From NCBI GenBank assembly GCA_946549475.1, contig CAMNQO010000110.1, positions 1-5,904 of the forward strand: 5,904 nt of DNA, given 5' to 3'. The number at the start of each line of letters is the position of its first letter. Position 1 is the first letter of the stretch. A model generated the notes under the pieces. The model was not told where the DNA came from, did not search any database, and worked only from the letters and a program-made list of their open reading frames with translations. Source of the stretch: an uncultured Bacteroidales bacterium (GTDB lineage Bacteria; Bacteroidota; Bacteroidia; Bacteroidales; UBA932). Made by a program: the position numbers and the translations under genes. Below are positions 1 through 5,904 of this stretch, in pieces.

Positions 1-136
1 TGAAAGCCATACCGCGGCCTTTGAACGCGGAATGGTACTCCCCTGCAAAGATCTGGTGGGAGAGGCCGCGTGTCTTGATTTCGATCTTGCGGACCTTCTT
101 CAGGAGTTCCCGGGTCTTATCTTCCTCTCTGGCCAT
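1..136 (-). CDS. DUF58 domain protein, N-terminal fragment (cut by window edge)
   Basis: The visible 45 codons read from an ATG at 136-134 and run off the left edge. The protein starts MAREEDKTRELLKKVRKIE and continues through IKTRGLSHQIFAGEYHSAF to KGRGMAF. This is the conserved opening of DUF58 proteins, in which a basic helix precedes the GEYHSAFKGRGMAF motif. The von Willebrand-like part expected further on lies outside the window. The gene begins 6 bases after the MoxR stop on the same strand, so the two are almost certainly co-transcribed and possibly translationally coupled; AGAAG directly before the ATG is a weak ribosome site at best. MoxR followed by DUF58 is the usual start of Bat-type operons in Bacteroidota, which continue with BatA/BatB von Willebrand membrane proteins. 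The biochemical role of DUF58 proteins is poorly defined; a role as MoxR partner is inferred from this recurring pairing. Confidence 0.9.
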   Translation of the reverse strand, partial: MAREEDKTRELLKKVRKIEIKTRGLSHQIFAGEYHSAFKGRGMAF

Positions 137-142
137 CTTCTG

Positions 143-1138
143 CTAAGGAACTTCTACGGCGTTGATGATTTCGGCGACGACATCGTCCGGACGGATGTTC
201 TCGGCCTGCGCTTCGTAGGAAAGGCCGACGCGGTGGCGCAGGACCTGGGGGCAGACGGCACGCACATCCTCGGGGATGACATAGCCCCTGCGCTTGATGA
301 ACGCATAGGCTTTGGCGCAGCGGCTGAGCGCGATGCTGGCACGCGGGGAGGCGCCGTAACTGATCATGTCCTTGAGTTTGTCGAGTTTGTAGTCCGAAGG
401 TGTACGGGTGGCAAAAACCATATCGACGATATAACGCTCGATCTTCTCATCCATATAGACCTGACGGACGATGTCACGGGCACGGACGATATCTTCGGGC
501 GTGACGACGGGGCTGGGGGTGGGGAAGGCTTCGGTCGAATTGTTCATCCGGACGATGAGTTTTTCTTCTTCCTTCTTGGGATAATCTACCACGCATTTGA
601 GCATGAAACGGTCCACCTGGGCCTCGGGCAGCGGATAGGTACCTTCCTGTTCGATGGGGTTCTGGGTCGCCATCACCAGAAAAGGTTTGGGGAGCGGGAA
701 AGTCTGGTCTCCGATGGTCACCTGCCTCTCCTGCATCGCTTCCAGCAGGGCGGACTGCACTTTGGCCGGGGAACGGTTGATCTCGTCCGCCAGGATGAAG
801 TTGGCGAATATAGGCCCTTTCTTGATGTTGAACTGCTCATTTTTCTGGGAATAGATGAGCGTACCCACGACATCGGCCGGCAACAGGTCCGGAGTAAACT
901 GGATGCGGCTGAATTGCGCATTGACGGCCTTTGCCAGGGTATTGATCGCCAAAGTTTTGGCCAGTCCCGGTACGCCCTCGAGCAGGATGTGTCCGTCGGA
1001 AAGGAGGGCGATGAGCAGACTCTCGACAAGCCCCTTCTGGCCGACGATGACCTTCCCCATTTCCAGGGTCAGCATGTCCACGAACTTGCTCTCTTCACTG
1101 ATCCGGTCGTTCAATTCTTTGATGTTGATACTGTCCAT
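143..1138 (-). CDS. moxR: MoxR-family AAA+ ATPase
   Basis: A complete 331-residue protein, normal length for the MoxR family of cytoplasmic AAA+ ATPases, which act as chaperone-like remodelling factors for partner proteins encoded beside them. The motifs appear in order: Walker A GVPGLAKT (residues 55-62), Walker B FILADEINR (114-122), the SALLEAMQERQVTIG segment (129-143), sensor 1 ATQNP (157-161), the arginine-finger region PEAQVDRFM (171-179), and sensor 2 GASPRAS (262-268). The C-terminal part is the helical lid. The ATG at 1138-1136 is chosen because it gives the usual short N-terminal helix before the core, and a TATCTTTG promoter element lies about 40 bases upstream. The DUF58 gene follows after 6 bases, so this is probably the first gene of a Bat-type operon. 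In Bacteroides such operons were linked to aerotolerance; the role here is inferred. Nothing looks truncated. Confidence 0.95.
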   Translation of the reverse strand: MDSINIKELNDRISEESKFVDMLTLEMGKVIVGQKGLVESLLIALLSDGHILLEGVPGLAKTLAINTLAKAVNAQFSRIQFTPDLLPADVVGTLIYSQKNEQFNIKKGPIFANFILADEINRSPAKVQSALLEAMQERQVTIGDQTFPLPKPFLVMATQNPIEQEGTYPLPEAQVDRFMLKCVVDYPKKEEEKLIVRMNNSTEAFPTPSPVVTPEDIVRARDIVRQVYMDEKIERYIVDMVFATRTPSDYKLDKLKDMISYGASPRASIALSRCAKAYAFIKRRGYVIPEDVRAVCPQVLRHRVGLSYEAQAENIRPDDVVAEIINAVEVP

Positions 1139-1163
1139 TCGAATGAATTTTGTGGTTTTTTGC

Positions 1164-1171
1164 TAATTTTG
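1164..1171 (+). promoter_or_regulatory. Putative -7 element of the truA promoter
   Basis: Reads TAATTTTG, matching TAnnTTTG. Transcription would start near 1178, about 32 bases before the truA ATG at 1210. As for the opposing MoxR promoter, no clear -33 TTTG is present at the usual distance. The TTTG portion forms the left arm of the inverted repeat at 1168-1181. Confidence 0.55.
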
Positions 1172-1181
1172 CGGACGCAAA
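1168..1181. repeat. Inverted repeat joining the two divergent promoters
   Basis: TTTGCG-GA-CGCAAA has perfect 6-bp arms around a 2-base centre. Each arm holds the TTTG of one of the two opposing -7 elements. The symmetry may simply come from two face-to-face TAnnTTTGCG boxes, or it may be an operator-like site affecting both directions. Confidence 0.7.
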
Positions 1182-1185
1182 GATA
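1178..1185 (-). promoter_or_regulatory. Putative -7 element of the MoxR operon promoter
   Basis: On the minus strand this reads TATCTTTG, a full match to the Bacteroidota -7 consensus TAnnTTTG. Transcription would begin near 1171, leaving a leader of about 33 bases before the MoxR ATG at 1138. No good TTTG -33 element lies about 19-21 bases upstream, so support rests on the -7 box and its position. The box overlaps the right arm of the inverted repeat at 1168-1181. Confidence 0.6.
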
Positions 1186-1209
1186 ATAAATTGTTTTCGT
1201 TAATTGTAT

Positions 1210-2064
1210 ATGCGCTACGCTCTCACCCTCTCCTATGACGGGACCGGCTTTTGCGGCTGGCAGATCCAACCGTCCGAGCCGTCCGTACAGGAAGCCCTTC
1301 AACAAGCGCTCACCACCTTGCTGGGCCGCGAGATTGCCGTTACCGGAGCCGGACGGACCGACACAGATGTCAATGCGCTCAACTATGTGGCTCACTTCGA
1401 CTGTGCGGGTCCTATACAGTATGAAAGCAAAGATTTTCTATACAAATTAAATGCCATTTTACCCACGGGAATCGCCGTATCGGCCCTTGCACCGGTGGCG
1501 GACGACTTTCACGCCCGTTTCGATGCCGGCCGGCGCACCTACCTTTATTTCATTCATTTCCGCAAAGACCCTTTCGTCATGCGCTACTCCTGGCACTGCA
1601 AATTCGGGCTTGATGTGGAGAAGATGAACGAGGCCTGCCGCTATTTGCTTGGCACACACGACTTCAGTTGTTTCGAGAAAAAGGGTGCCGACAGCAGGAC
1701 CGCCCTCTGTACGGTATCCGAGGCCCGCTGGGAAGGGTACACCCCCACCCTGTGGGAGATGAGTTGCGGCGGTGGAGCTGGTTGCGGGCCTGTTGCCGAG
1801 CCGGGGGCTACTCCCCACCTGGCTGGCGCCGCTTCGCCGAACGCCGGCCCCGGTTCCGAGCCAAACCGGTACATCGTATTTCGAATCAGTGCAGACCGGT
1901 TCCTGCGGAATATGGTCCGTGCCATCGTCGGCACGATGGTCGAAGTCGGACGCGGCCGCCTCTCCCCCGAAGACATCCCCGCCATCCTCGACTCCAAAGA
2001 CCGCTGCCGCGCCGGCCAGTCCGTCCCCGGCAACGCCCTCTTCCTTGCCGGTGTCGAATATTAG
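1210..2064 (+). CDS. truA: tRNA pseudouridine synthase A
   Basis: TruA converts uridines 38-40 in the anticodon arm of many tRNAs to pseudouridine. The family pattern is clear: SYDGTGFCGWQIQP (residues 8-21), the catalytic-Asp motif GAGRTD (46-51, Asp51), the central HDFSCFEKKGAD segment, and the C-terminal ADRFLRNMVRAIVGTMVEVG with AGQSVPGNALFLAGVEY at the end. The ATG at 1210 is preferred over an in-frame TTG at 1204 because homologues begin a few residues before the LSYDG strand; there is no Shine-Dalgarno. Two things are odd. The motif after the Asp reads TDTDVNA where the family usually has TDxGVHA. Residues 186-219 are a Gly/Ala/Pro-rich insertion, making the protein 284 residues instead of the usual 245-270. 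The frame is intact, so it is called as a gene, but full activity is not certain. It is divergent from MoxR and convergent with mtnN. Confidence 0.95.
   Translation: MRYALTLSYDGTGFCGWQIQPSEPSVQEALQQALTTLLGREIAVTGAGRTDTDVNALNYVAHFDCAGPIQYESKDFLYKLNAILPTGIAVSALAPVADDFHARFDAGRRTYLYFIHFRKDPFVMRYSWHCKFGLDVEKMNEACRYLLGTHDFSCFEKKGADSRTALCTVSEARWEGYTPTLWEMSCGGGAGCGPVAEPGATPHLAGAASPNAGPGSEPNRYIVFRISADRFLRNMVRAIVGTMVEVGRGRLSPEDIPAILDSKDRCRAGQSVPGNALFLAGVEY
1765..1866 (+). other. GC-rich in-frame insertion within truA
   Basis: This segment encodes about 34 residues rich in Gly, Ala and Pro, placed between WEMS and RYIVFRISADRFL, where typical TruA proteins have only a short strand connection. A hand count gives 76 G/C of 102 bases. 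The 7-base word CCGAGCC occurs at 1796-1802 and again exactly 60 bases later at 1856-1862, both times in the same frame and encoding Glu-Pro. Imperfect hairpins such as GGGG-GCTAC-TCCCC lie between. It looks like a low-complexity loop expansion or an old intragenic repeat insertion; which one cannot be decided from one sequence. Confidence 0.6.
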
Positions 2065-2077
2065 CCGGCCGGGATTA

Positions 2078-2755
2078 CTACTCCAATACGGCGAGCAGGC
2101 CGCGGACGACGCGGAAGGTGGCTTTGGGGGCTTCGTCCCAGAAATTGATGTATTGTCCGAGATTGTTTTCGCTGTCGGCGCTGTCGCTGATGACGCGCAG
2201 GGACAGGAACGGCACCTTCTTGATGTGGCAGACCTGCGCGATGGCGGCGCTTTCCATATCCACTACTTCACAATCCGGGAAGTGTGCGAGAATGGGCGGC
2301 ACGGTCTCTTTCTCCACAAAAATATCACCGGTACAGAGCGTCACAGGAACGGCTCCGAGACGAAGGGCCTGCTCCAGCAGCATGGAGTTTGCGGCATAGT
2401 AGAGCGGACAGCCCTGCACCTGGCCGTACGCATTGGGCGGCATGCACCAGACATCATGGTAGGCACATTTTTGCGCCGCAACGACATCCAGGGGATTGAG
2501 GCGCTTGCCGACTCCCCCTGCCACGCCTGAATTAATCACGGCATCGGGATGATAACGGGAAATCAACTCACTGGCGCTGATGGCGGCATTGACCTTGCCG
2601 ATTCCGCTCTGCACCACAATGACTTCCAGATGTCCGACCCGTCCCCGGTAGAAACTCTTTCCCAGGTCAGACTTTTCCTCCTGCATTCCCTCCAGTACGC
2701 CCAGCAACAAATCCCGTTCGGTATCCAGGGCGACAATCAATGCGATTTTCTTCAT
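2078..2755 (-). CDS. mtnN: 5'-methylthioadenosine/S-adenosylhomocysteine nucleosidase
   Basis: MtnN (Pfs) hydrolyses methylthioadenosine, S-adenosylhomocysteine and 5'-deoxyadenosine to adenine plus the thioribose or related sugar, removing inhibitory SAM by-products in the cytoplasm and feeding the activated methyl cycle. The protein has 225 residues, close to the usual 230. Visible signatures are the N-terminal VALDTERD with Glu13 at the position of the catalytic Glu12 of E. coli, SGIGKVNAA (50-58), NSGVAGG (75-81), TGDIF (142-146), VVDMESAAIAQVC (164-176) with Glu168 as the ribose-binding Glu, and RVISDSAD (187-194) with Asp191 as the catalytic acid. The ATG at 2755 starts directly at the first beta strand, and AAGAGA just upstream is a weak ribosome site. 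It stands alone, convergent with truA (13 bp between stops) and divergent from ddh. The AYHDVWCM segment departs from the E. coli form (YHDADVTAFGY) but keeps the preceding His-Asp. Confidence 0.94.
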   Translation of the reverse strand: MKKIALIVALDTERDLLLGVLEGMQEEKSDLGKSFYRGRVGHLEVIVVQSGIGKVNAAISASELISRYHPDAVINSGVAGGVGKRLNPLDVVAAQKCAYHDVWCMPPNAYGQVQGCPLYYAANSMLLEQALRLGAVPVTLCTGDIFVEKETVPPILAHFPDCEVVDMESAAIAQVCHIKKVPFLSLRVISDSADSENNLGQYINFWDEAPKATFRVVRGLLAVLE

Positions 2756-2770
2756 AGGATTCTCTTTTTA

Positions 2771-2799
2771 CAATTTACACTCAAGTAATTATATTTCAA
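2771..2799 (-). promoter_or_regulatory. Weak candidate promoter for mtnN
   Basis: On the minus strand TTG (2799-2797) is followed after 19 bases by TAAATTG (2777-2771), which resembles the TTTG-N19-TAnnTTTG arrangement with one base missing in the -7 box. It would give a very short leader of about 8-10 bases. The region is very AT-rich, so a chance match is possible. Confidence 0.3.
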
Positions 2800-2809
2800 T
2801 ATTTTACCA

Positions 2810-2843
2810 AAAAGGACCTACTTCAAAATCAGCAGGTCCTTTT
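2810..2843. terminator. Terminator-like hairpin in the mtnN-ddh divergent gap
   Basis: AAAAGGACCT (2810-2819) and AGGTCCTTTT (2834-2843) form a perfect 10-bp stem with a 14-base loop. The GC-containing core is 6 bp, flanked by A and T runs, so it could terminate on either strand. No gene ends here: mtnN starts to the left and ddh starts to the right. It may end a short unannotated transcript, act in a leader, insulate the two promoters, or be left from a lost gene. Confidence 0.5.
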
Positions 2844-2857
2844 CAGTAAATTACTGA
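2843..2857. promoter_or_regulatory. 15-bp palindrome upstream of the ddh promoter, possible operator
   Basis: TCAGTAA-A-TTACTGA has perfect 7-bp arms around one base, starting at the last base of the preceding hairpin and ending about 42 bases upstream of the ddh -33 element. The size and symmetry suit a dimeric regulator. No known regulator motif is recognised, and the AT-rich setting makes a chance palindrome possible. Confidence 0.35.
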
Positions 2858-2898
2858 GGATCTGACACTTTCCTGATGTTTATGCTTCGTCATTTTCT

Positions 2899-2930
2899 TT
2901 TGCAAAAATACGAGTTTTTTTTTACTTTTG
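2899..2930 (+). promoter_or_regulatory. Promoter of the ddh-sirtuin operon
   Basis: TTTG (2899-2902), a 20-base spacer, and TACTTTTG (2923-2930) match the Bacteroidota -33/-7 promoter (TTTG, about 19-21 bases, TAnnTTTG). Transcription would begin near 2936-2938, about 30 bases before the ddh ATG at 2966. This is the best promoter match in the window. It also argues against any ddh start upstream of about 2936. Confidence 0.75.
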
Positions 2931-2965
2931 CGTCCCGTATGTTAGAAGTTTTTAAGAATAAACAT

Positions 2966-3865
2966 ATGGAGAAAATCAAAGTCGCCATCGTCGGTTATGG
3001 CAATGTGGGCCGTTTCGCCCTGGAAGCCCTGGAGGCTGCCGAAGACATGGAATGTGCGGGTATCGTCCGCCGCAACGCCAACGCTGAAGGATTTCCTGAA
3101 TTGCAGAAGTACAAAGTCGTTTCCGACATCCGGGAACTGGGCAAGGTGGATGTGGCCATCCTCGCCACCCCGTCCCGCAAAGTGGAGGAAAACGCGCTGA
3201 AATATCTGGCCCTCGGCATCAGCACCGTGGACAGTTTCGACATCCATACGAAAATCCTCGACCTGCGCAGCACCCTCGCCCCCGTCGCCAGGGAGCACGG
3301 AGCCGTGAGCGTCATTTCCGCCGGCTGGGATCCGGGCAGCGACTCGGTGGTCCGCACCCTGATGGAAGGGCTCGCTCCCAAGGGGCTCACCTATACCAAC
3401 TTCGGCCCCGGCCGTTCGATGGGACATTCGGTGGCCGTCCGCGCCATCGAAGGCGTCAGGGATGCACTGAGTATGACCATTCCCGTGGGCACCGGCATCC
3501 ATCGCCGGATGGTCTATGTGGAACTGGAGCCGGGCGCCGATTTCGCCAAAGTGGAGCAGGCTATCAAGAACGATGCATATTTCGTGAACGACGAGACGCA
3601 TGTAATGCAGGTGGAGAGCGTGGATGCCCTCAACGATGTGGGACACGGCGTCAACCTGGTGCGCAAGGGCGTTTCCGGCAAGACGCACAACCAGTTGCTG
3701 GAGTTCAACATGAAGATCAACAACCCCGCCCTCACCGGACAGGTGCTGGTACTCTGCGCCCGCGCCGCGATGCGTCAGGCCCCCGGCTGCTACACGATGA
3801 TTGAAATCCCCGTCATCGACCTCCTTCCCGGCGACCGCGAAGACCTCATCCGCCACCTCGTCTGA
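2966..3865 (+). CDS. ddh: meso-diaminopimelate dehydrogenase
   Basis: Ddh carries out the one-step NADPH-dependent reductive amination of tetrahydrodipicolinate to meso-diaminopimelate, a short branch of lysine and peptidoglycan synthesis that bypasses the acylated intermediates. The 299-residue length fits the family. An N-terminal Rossmann fold carries GYGNVG (10-15). The substrate-domain signatures follow: VDSFDIH (88-94), SAGWDPGSDS (118-127), NFGPGRSMGHS (145-155), the MVYVELEPG strand (182-190), DETHV with the following DVGHGVN (224-230), and KTHNQLLEFNMKINNPALT in the C-terminal part. The open frame extends back to 2876, but that region contains the promoter, and an ATG at 2939 would sit on the likely transcript start. 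The ATG at 2966 gives the normal MEKIKVAIVGYGN opening. The leader is A-rich without a Shine-Dalgarno. The sirtuin gene follows after 40 bp on the same strand, with no terminator between. Confidence 0.95.
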   Translation: MEKIKVAIVGYGNVGRFALEALEAAEDMECAGIVRRNANAEGFPELQKYKVVSDIRELGKVDVAILATPSRKVEENALKYLALGISTVDSFDIHTKILDLRSTLAPVAREHGAVSVISAGWDPGSDSVVRTLMEGLAPKGLTYTNFGPGRSMGHSVAVRAIEGVRDALSMTIPVGTGIHRRMVYVELEPGADFAKVEQAIKNDAYFVNDETHVMQVESVDALNDVGHGVNLVRKGVSGKTHNQLLEFNMKINNPALTGQVLVLCARAAMRQAPGCYTMIEIPVIDLLPGDREDLIRHLV

Positions 3866-3905
3866 CAGTGTTTTTCCTTCCTCCCCTGCAAATCCGACAA
3901 GCGTT

Positions 3906-4619
3906 ATGTCCCCTTCTCCCCACCCCAGACTGGTCGTCCTTTCCGGTTCCGGCATCAGTGCCGAAAGCGGCCTCAGCACTTTTCGCGGCGGAGGCGGACT
4001 GTGGAACAACCATCGCGTGGAGGATGTCGCGTCCATCGAGGGATGGCACCGCAACCCGCAGTTGATGCTTGATTTCTACAATCAGATGCGGGAGGACCTC
4101 GGGCACCGCGTCCCCAATGAAGCGCACCGGCTCATTGCCGGCCTTGAGCAGGACTTCCGGGTGACGGTCATCACGCAGAATGTGGACAACTTGCACGAGC
4201 GTGCCGGCAGCAGCCACATCATCCACCTGCACGGAGAAGTCACCAAGGTCCGGCCGGAGGATTGTTACACCGAGCGGGACGGTTACAGCCTGGAGTTTGT
4301 ACGGGATATCGGCTACGGCAGCATCGCCCTGGGCGACACGGGCGGCCCCCGTCACCGGCAACTGCGACCGCACATCGTATTTTTCGGCGAGGCGGTGCCC
4401 AACATCGAAGCCGCAGCCCGGGAAGTGTCGGCTGCAGACATCCTGCTCATCATCGGCACTTCGTTGCAGGTGTACCCGGCGGCCGGCCTGTCCGCCTACG
4501 CCCCCGCCCGCTGCAAGAAATATGTCATCAACCCCGCCGACATCCCTGCCCGCGATGCCGTCCACATCCAAGATGTCGCCACCTCCGGGATGCAGCAATT
4601 CATCCGGATGCTCGGATAA
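3906..4619 (+). CDS. cobB: Sirtuin-family NAD-dependent protein deacylase (CobB-like, zinc-cysteine-less)
   Basis: Sirtuins remove acyl groups from lysine side chains, consuming NAD+ and releasing nicotinamide and O-acyl-ADP-ribose. The 237-residue protein shows LSGSGISAESGLSTFRG (12-28; usually GAGIS), TQNVDNLHERAG (90-101), HLHGE with catalytic His109 (107-111), RPHIVFFGEAVP (154-165), IIGTSLQVYPAAGL (182-195) and a final strand near VINP. Only two cysteines exist (120 and 203), so the usual zinc tetrad is absent, and a non-Cys segment (about 116-152) replaces that module. The FYNQM stretch (57-61) aligns without gaps to the E. coli CobB YxxR acyl-specificity motif, with Met61 replacing Arg. 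The ATG at 3906 is chosen because the in-frame ATG at 3801 lies inside ddh and would add a Ser/Pro-rich tail unlike any sirtuin. It is likely co-transcribed with ddh and ends at the 4635-4672 terminator. The substrate is unknown. Confidence 0.92.
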   Translation: MSPSPHPRLVVLSGSGISAESGLSTFRGGGGLWNNHRVEDVASIEGWHRNPQLMLDFYNQMREDLGHRVPNEAHRLIAGLEQDFRVTVITQNVDNLHERAGSSHIIHLHGEVTKVRPEDCYTERDGYSLEFVRDIGYGSIALGDTGGPRHRQLRPHIVFFGEAVPNIEAAAREVSAADILLIIGTSLQVYPAAGLSAYAPARCKKYVINPADIPARDAVHIQDVATSGMQQFIRMLG

Positions 4620-4634
4620 CCGCCCGCCCATACG

Positions 4635-4672
4635 AAAAAGGGCTGGCCTGACGATTGGGCCAACCCTTTTTT
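4635..4672. terminator. Bidirectional intrinsic terminator between the sirtuin gene and groEL
   Basis: AAAAAGGG (4635-4642) plus TGGCC (4644-4648) pairs with GGCCA (4658-4662) plus CCCTTTTT (4664-4671), giving a 13-bp stem with one C-A mismatch and a 9-base loop. The T run follows on the plus strand and the A run gives a U tract on the minus strand. It begins 16 bases after the sirtuin stop and ends 18 bases from the groEL stop, so it can serve both convergent genes. Confidence 0.88.
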
Positions 4673-4690
4673 GCATATTTCGAAGAGGGA

Positions 4691-5904
<1,214 letters not shown>

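Noticed and set aside
32..1186. A 384-codon open frame on the plus strand opposite MoxR
   Set aside because: It is antisense to a clear AAA+ ATPase with all motifs intact, and the translation shows no family pattern. Long antisense frames are expected opposite GC-biased codons.
1772..2530. A 252-codon plus-strand frame spanning the end of truA and most of mtnN
   Set aside because: Its left part is an alternate frame of truA and its right part is antisense to mtnN, both well supported by conserved motifs.
2820..2833. Riboswitch-like leader for ddh (a lysine riboswitch) or mtnN (SAM/SAH riboswitch) around the hairpin
   Set aside because: The gap is only 210 bp and AT-rich. The ddh transcript likely starts after the hairpin, and I see no conserved riboswitch core.
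2876..2965. A 30-codon N-terminal extension of ddh
   Set aside because: The region contains the -33 and -7 promoter elements, and the extension has a Phe/Lys-rich sequence absent from Ddh proteins. The ATG at 2966 gives the normal Rossmann start.
3801..3905. A 35-codon N-terminal extension of the sirtuin overlapping ddh
   Set aside because: It is an alternate frame of the ddh 3' end rich in Ser and Pro; the ATG at 3906 places the first sirtuin strand at the expected distance.
2942..4054. A 370-codon minus-strand open frame across ddh and the start of the sirtuin gene
   Set aside because: It overlaps two well-supported genes on the other strand, its His/Asp/Gly-rich translation is typical of a codon shadow, and no promoter precedes it.

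Overview
The window looks like chromosomal housekeeping DNA from a member of the Bacteroidota, most likely Bacteroidales, with fairly high GC in its genes. Three things point this way. AT-rich intergenic gaps carry the TAnnTTTG promoter element typical of this phylum, and the gene starts lack clear Shine-Dalgarno sequences. A MoxR ATPase is followed by a DUF58 gene, as at the start of the Bat (aerotolerance-type) operons. The protein families fit: meso-diaminopimelate dehydrogenase, a zinc-cysteine-less sirtuin, MTA/SAH nucleosidase and GroEL. Genus cannot be decided from this sequence.

Layout, left to right. (1) 1-1138, minus strand: the N-terminus of a DUF58 protein, cut by the left edge, preceded 6 bases upstream by a complete MoxR-type AAA+ ATPase. 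(2) 1139-1209: a 71-bp divergent gap in which the -7 elements of the MoxR and truA promoters appear to face each other and share one inverted repeat. (3) 1210-2064, plus: truA, tRNA pseudouridine synthase, with a GC-rich in-frame insertion and two unusual residues beside the catalytic Asp. (4) 2078-2755, minus: mtnN, MTA/SAH nucleosidase, convergent with truA and only 13 bp from it. (5) 2756-2965: a divergent AT-rich regulatory gap with a terminator-like hairpin, a 15-bp palindrome and a strong promoter match for the next gene. (6) 2966-3865 and 3906-4619, plus: ddh (meso-DAP dehydrogenase) followed 40 bp later by a sirtuin deacylase, probably one transcript. (7) 4635-4672: a bidirectional intrinsic terminator. 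(8) 4691 to the right edge, minus: groEL, missing its N-terminal part.

The genes do not form one pathway. MoxR with DUF58 is a chaperone-like/envelope module. TruA modifies tRNA. MtnN clears SAM by-products. Ddh makes meso-DAP for lysine and peptidoglycan. The sirtuin removes acyl groups from lysines using NAD+. GroEL folds proteins. I see no mobile element, CRISPR array, RNA gene or undescribed multi-gene system. The points most worth checking are the overlapping promoter pair, the altered TruA, the substituted sirtuin specificity motif, and the orphan hairpin between mtnN and ddh.
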